Shown piece by piece: positions 58,641 through 64,000 of a stretch of DNA of 64,000 nt. The position numbers and the translations under genes were made by a program. How positions within the stretch are numbered: the stretch's first letter is position 1; every line of letters begins with the position of its first letter. The stretch lies in the NCBI RefSeq assembly GCF_032884065.1, contig NC_088866.1, positions 25,175,580 through 25,239,579 on the forward strand, given 5' to 3'. This DNA comes from Artemia franciscana (lineage: Eukaryota; Arthropoda; Branchiopoda; Anostraca; Artemiidae). Below the pieces are notes generated by a model. That model made no database searches. It was given only the letters and a program-made list of their open reading frames with translations, and was not told the DNA's origin.

Positions 58641-59610
58641 TGTAGCAAAATAATTGAGGACAATGGGCTACATAGGAGAATCTTCCATTGGAGAAATTTG
58701 TCATGGGAGAGGAAAAACTCCATGAAGGGGGTGCAGGATTTTCTAGCACTATTTAAAAAAAAACAATGAAAAAATAAATATGAAAAAGTTTTTTCCACTA
58801 AAAGTAAGAACCAGCATTAAAACTTAAAACGAACAAATATTATAACGCATATGAGGAGTTCATCTTTTCCTAAATACCTCGCTCTTTATGCTAAAGTTTT
58901 TTAGTAATTTCAACTATTTATTCTACAGCCTTTGTGATTCAGGGGTCAATCTTAAAGAATTGGGACAAAATTAAAGCTTTAGTGTAAATGCGAGGTATTT
59001 ACGAGGGGGCAAACCTCCTCATATACATAATAAAAATAAACGAATATAGAGGTTCGTTACGTAAGTTAATTTGTAAGTTACGTGTATTTTTTACTAATAA
59101 AAACATTCGTTCAAAATAAAAAATTCTAGTTGCCTTTTTAAGTAACCGAAAAATTGGAGGGCAACTAGGCCTCCTCCCCCACCCTTTTTGTCAAAATCGT
59201 ATGATCAATACTAATATAAGGCCATTTAGCAAAAAAAAACAAAAAAAAACGCAAATTTCGTTTTAATTAATCATTTGCAGAGAGCCAAAATCAAACATGC
59301 ATTAATTCAAAAACGTTCAGAAATTAAATAAAAAAACAAGTTTTTTTAACTGAAAGTAAGGAGCGACATTAAAACTTAAAACAAATAGAAATTACTCCGT
59401 GTATAAAAGGGGCTGTTCCCTCCTCAACGTCCCGCTCTTTACGTTAAAGTTATTTACTGTTCTATGAAGTAGAATTGAGAGAAAGAGTGAAACTTTAGCG
59501 TAAAGAACGGGACGTTGAGGAGGGAACAGCCCCTTTTGTACACGGAGTAATTTCTGTTCGTTTTAAGTTTTAATGTTGCTCCTTACTTTCAGTTAAAAAA
59601 CTTTTTTTAT
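58640..59610 (-). repeat. Palindromic-core family copy, inverted
   Basis: Minus-oriented copy in reverse order: the CCATGACAAATTCTCC part (58690), the diverged core (58790-59045), the middle module (59070-59290), and a well-preserved core at about 59340-59600 with two arms of about 111 bp (about six differences). The long tail and the terminal hairpin are absent. Confidence 0.8.
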
Positions 59611-59995
59611 TTGATATTGCGTAAGACCCAGGTGGACGCAATAGCGTTTAACAGAAACCCTTTGTTCTTGAAAAATCAGTTCAGGATCACGTAACGCTTC
59701 GCCCTTTGTTCGCCCAGAAGATTTCTGGGGGGGGGGTGAAGTTTTCAGGGAAAAAGTTTAAGTGAAGTTTACACTGGGGGGATTTTCTAGAATTCCTATA
59801 CAATTTTTTGTTATTTGTCTTACCTTCTCTTTGCCGACTCAATTATAAATGTGGACATGTTAAGGGTAATTGTCCGGGGTAAAATTTCGCCATAATTTAG
59901 TTGTCTTAACGATTGTGCTGTGGGGTGAAATTTTTCTGTAAAGGGAGAGATGGGTATTCCCACTTTGCTTAAGAACTACCAGTAGTTAAGTAAAA
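59611..59995. other. TRAFD1 intron 2, unassigned
   Basis: No feature recognised apart from short G-runs. Confidence 0.4.
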
Positions 59996-59999
59996 GAAC

Positions 60000-60320
60000 A
60001 AGTTGTTGAAATTGAAAGTAAGGAGCAGTATTAAAATTTAGAAGGAACAGAAAGTACTACGTATATGAGGAAGATGTCCCCTTCTTAATACCTCGCTCTT
60101 TACCCTAAAGTTTGACTTTTTGTCATAACTCTTTAAGAACGACTCCTGGAACAAAAGGGTCGTTTAATTAGAACAATAAAAATCTTTTTTAAAAGTACTA
60201 AAAAACTTTAGGGTGAAGAGTGATTATTTAGGAGGGGACAATGCCCCTAATGCACGGAATAATTTCTGTTCGTTTTAAGTTTTAATTTTGCTCCTTACTT
60301 TCAGTTGAAAAAACTTTTTT
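60000..60320. repeat. Isolated palindromic core
   Basis: Diverged core with both arms (TTGAAATTGAAAGTAAGGAGC at the left, CTCCTTACTTTCAGTTGAA at the right) and a longer spacer containing the GACTCCTGGAACAAAAGGG block seen in the second cores of longer copies. Both arms carry the variant CTTTAGGGT in place of CTTTAGCGT. Confidence 0.75.
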
Positions 60321-61615
60321 ATTTGACTTCCAAAGACAAATACGCCTTTTGTTATGCCTTTTGTAGCTGTTTAATGTCATTTTTAATTTTTAGTGGACAA
60401 CGTTTTTTCAATGTTCAATGCTTCTTTAATGTTCAATTTTCTTCAGCTGTTTAATGATAAAATACCATCTCCTCTTCATTCATAATCCCTTTCTAGGCAA
60501 AATATAGTATACATGGGGGAATATACAGCTTTTATGGTATATTACATAATTGCTAAATCAGGTAATTATGTGGGTGATGAACTATAGATATTCTAAATTC
60601 ATTCTAGCTTATGGGAATTTCATGTTTGAATTGACATAATTGATATATAAAAAAAACTATAACAATATTTTGAAAAATTGGAGCTATGATAATTTTTTTT
60701 ACAGTTGGATGTTCTATTATTCACGGGGCTGAGAACTCCCGAATATGTTATTGGCTGCATTCCAGGTTGCAAGCAGTAGTAACTTTACATTAACTACAGA
60801 AGTTACTTAAACTTGGCATCCGCCGGGAAGGGTGGTGAAGTAACTAAGGGCTTATTAGGCTTAACAACATAATCTTCTTGAGTTTGAATTGTATCCATCT
60901 CTTTTTCGCTCTAGTGGTCTCATTTTATTTCAATCTAATAGTAATACCAATTATGATCATTAATACAGATTTAGTTCGCTAATGATGCCCATTAGCTGTT
61001 TTATGTAAAAGTTACTGCAAAAGTAAGTTTAAAGTTACTCTTCTATCTTTCGACTATTGCGAAAGCGTCAGATGGAATGAAAAGAGTGGATTTTAGTAGC
61101 TTTTCTTCGAACCTAGAACGTATTCTTCGTCATCAGGCATGTACGTAGATTTTAGGGTGGTGGGGTGCAAAGTAAAAAAAATATTTGGTAATTGTAATAA
61201 CAAGTGTCCAGAAATTTGTAAAACATAGGATTTCAGGGGAGGGTGTGACCTCGTTCGCACGCTTCCCTAATTTTAATATATTAATTACATTTTATCAAAA
61301 TTATACACATATATGTAGCAGCGTTGCCATTGAGAATTTAACACTATTTTAAGATTCACATGCAAAAAGTCTCAAGGCTTAAAAAATCTCAATATATTAA
61401 ATAATGATAATATGTATGCTAACTATACTGTATGATGGTGATGTTCATATATTCTTTTTCAAAAATCGCAAACTCAGGAGTGGCATCGCAAGAACTTGAA
61501 CAAAAACCAAGAAGTGGCAGCGCTAGTTTGTACCACCATGGTTCGTGATCCCTTATGTAAGACCACCATAGCCGCTAATGTCTATAATCTATTTAGTGTC
61601 TAATTTTTTTTTTAG
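60321..61615. other. TRAFD1 intron 2, distal part
   Basis: AT-rich; no exon. A G-rich degraded repeat may lie at 61135-61270. The acceptor TTTTTTTTTTAG lies at its right end. Confidence 0.45.
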
Positions 61616-63278
61616 GATGAATGCAAAAACAGGTTAAGACAATGCGTATACTGCGAAATTGAAACAACAATTGCAAACATTTTTGAGCATGAAGATAGCT
61701 GTGGTTCTCGTACCGAATTGTGCCCTTACTGTGACAAATACATTGTGATAAAAAACTTTGCTGAACATGAAAAAATACATATTGATTGGATTACAACAAA
61801 GAATGAGAATAAGGATAGGGTTTCAAACCCAATCAAGTTAACACGACCTGACAATGGTGAAAGTACGTTACAAGAGAGCGTCAAAGACCTGACCAAAAGT
61901 AAAGCGCCATCCAATAATTTGAGATCATCTGTGAATTCTTCTAATGCTGTGCCAAGTGTGAAAACCACTCAGTCAAATGAGAAAAAAACAGATCCTTATA
62001 ACACGGTAGCTGAGCCAAAGAATAGACCTCCTTTACCTCATAGTAATGAACGGAATTCGAGTAACGATAACATCAAAAATATCAAGGATATTAAGGCAAT
62101 AACACAGAGTAAAGTTGCTGGAATTAATAAGTCAAACTTGTTTGAGCACTCTAGGGCTCAGACCTCAACCAATATTGAACCAAACGAAGTAATAAGAGAT
62201 CTTTCTAAAAATAGAGAGTTAATATTTCCAGAAAAAATAAGGGGAGGGGCCAAGTTCTGTCGAGGTATTGATGCAATGGATTCATATCCATCATTGGTTA
62301 ATCCTGGTGGAAAAAAATTCATGACTCCTGGTAAGTCTGATGAATCCGTATCAGAAGCTCTCATGAATAAAAATATGAATCCGCATGAACAAATGGAAGG
62401 ACGCTTTTCTTGCAGATCGTCGTTCGAAAAGAATTTTGAACCAAAATCACCTCTTACCGCTAAAATTGACGAGGAAAAGAGATTTGGTGCACAAGATGAA
62501 CGAATTATATCACATATATCCAATGACAACGAGGATAAAGATGCAGAACTGCGTGAAAGGTTGAAAGCGTTCTTTTCTTCCAGTTCATATGGTCAAAGCC
62601 AGAATTCTAGAAAAAATGAACCAAACGAAAGAGAATTTATGATTCGTAACAATTCTGATAGTTTTATTTCTGAAGTCTCAAAAAATATACGTGATAAAGA
62701 GGAAGAGCAGTACTTTTCTTACAGTTCTTATGAGGAGACAGAATGTTCTAAAAGAGATGAACCCACACCAACTCTGTATGCTAAAGATTACCGAGTTGAA
62801 AAAACAGCAAATTATCTGGCCAATAAAGCTGTCAAAACTTGTAACCTTGATAAAGAGGGTATAAAACGTGGATGTAGAGTGAAAGCTGATCTTCCAAGCA
62901 CAAGCCGCTCAATTTTTGATGTAGAAAGTAAGTTTCTTGAAGAGGAAGAAAATGATGAATTGACAATGATTTTATCAGCTTTAGATATGCCTGTTTATAG
63001 AGGCATGAGCAAAGTAGAGAAGGATAACTTAATGGCAAAGTTATTATCGGAGCAGGAATTAGTTGAGTTTTCGAAGAAGAAAAAGAACAGTGATCCAACT
63101 TTGAAGGTTTCCACGCGTCCTTGGTTGGAAGGCGGCCAGTCTAGAACAAAGAGTTTTGGAGAACCTCCTGAAACAGAAAAACGGATAGAATCTATAAGCT
63201 ATGAAGATAACCTGAGTGAAGCCCAACAAAAAAATGTACCTGTGAAACGTTTGAATGGTATTGTTTTGAGAGAAGAGG
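61616..63278 (+). CDS. TRAFD1: TRAFD1-like exon 3 (last fingers and long tail)
   Basis: Follows a long T tract ending TTTAG. It starts in phase 0 with DECKNRLRQCVYCEIET, continuing the third finger from exon 2. Next are EHEDSCGSRTELCPYCD and KNFAEHEKIH, matching the C-terminal part of the TRAFD1 finger array. The remaining 500 residues or so are low in hydrophobics and rich in Ser, Asn, Lys and Glu, thus probably disordered. A candidate short conserved patch is ELTMILSALDMPVYRGMSKV (near 62960-63020). The likely donor is GAGG|GTAATA, as the frame beyond runs into (CT)n and (TA)n. From the candidate ATG the three exons give at least 626 residues. The C terminus is beyond the window. Confidence 0.9.
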
Positions 63279-63319
63279 GTAATATTTTTGATTTTTCCTT
63301 TCAAATATTTGTCAAGGTG

Positions 63320-63559
<240 letters not shown>

Positions 63560-63774
63560 TAACAGATAAATTATTTATGCAAGAAAATTGTAATTTTCTG
63601 CGAATAGATCTGGAGCTTTGAACACGAGAATTAAGCTATTAAAAAAATAGAAATTTGAAAAATGGTGTTTGCATAAATTGCAGAGCAAAACTACATATTT
63701 TCTTATATTTAAACAAATTTCTCAAAATAGCCATTGCATACTTTTTTTTATTGATTATAAGTATATGCGTGTAT

Positions 63775-64000
63775 CAAACAGTTTGTGGTAACGAACTCTA
63801 AGTAAGGAGGGATATGGCTCAACAGTAACTAAAACTCTAAAAAAGGGATTTTGATATCAATAGATATATAAGCCTTCTCACATGTCCTTTTTGTCTATCC
63901 CAGCCCCGTAAACTTCCAAGAAATCTGCTTGAATTTTGGATGTTTTCATTTAGTTCAAAATAGTCGAAAGGGTATCTAAAATATGTTTTGGGGGATGACC
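63775..64000 (-). repeat. Palindromic-core family tail, inverted, cut by window end
   Basis: Minus-oriented terminus: ATCAAACAGTTTGTGGTAACGAACT, then the family tail with AGTAAGGAGGGATATGGCTC, AAAAAAGGGATTTTGATA and TAGATATATA. Similarity fades after about 63880, so the copy may be chimeric or strongly diverged there. Confidence 0.65.

Overview
This is eukaryotic DNA, AT-rich and loaded with repeats. It has spliceosomal introns (GT/AG borders in the right phase), long (TA)n microsatellites, non-LTR retrotransposons, SINEs and MITEs. The protein sequences look arthropod-like. The repeat repertoire made me think of a branchiopod crustacean such as Artemia, but that is an impression I could not test.

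Three conserved host genes can be assembled. (1) The last three coding exons of phosphatidylinositol 4-kinase alpha (PI4KA, + strand) lie at 988-1166, 2357-2516 and 14208-14433; the rest of the gene is left of the window. (2) A complete-looking UFM1-specific protease 1 (UFSP1, - strand) has four coding exons: 34259-34140, 30582-30409, 21420-21314 and 15443-15194. They join in phase to 216 residues with the Cys and Asp/His catalytic motifs. It ends 760 bp from the PI4KA stop, tail to tail. (3) A TRAF-type zinc-finger gene resembling TRAFD1 (+ strand) has a tiny first exon ending at 51215, then exons 56131-56326 and 61616-63278. It runs off the right side and is head to head with UFSP1, about 17 kb apart.

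Almost everything else is repeat. PI4KA intron 2 (2517-14207) holds two SINE-like pieces counting its neighbour intron, a degenerate repeat with a hairpin end, a 1.6 kb T-rich tract, an intact 974-codon RTE-like LINE between (TA)n arrays, and a 123-bp satellite. The UFSP1 introns and the TRAFD1 introns carry copies of a non-coding family of about 1.5 kb with long palindromic cores. From 35.9 to 38.9 kb there is an array of about 270-bp monomers that shares a module with that family. Four or more truncated copies of the same LINE family are scattered from 38.9 to 53.5 kb.

The most unusual observations are these. The two arms of each palindromic core match each other better than they match other copies. 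The LINE stop codon is supplied by its own (TAG)n tail. The 123-bp satellite shows a five-monomer higher-order pattern. No operon-like or prokaryotic system is present.
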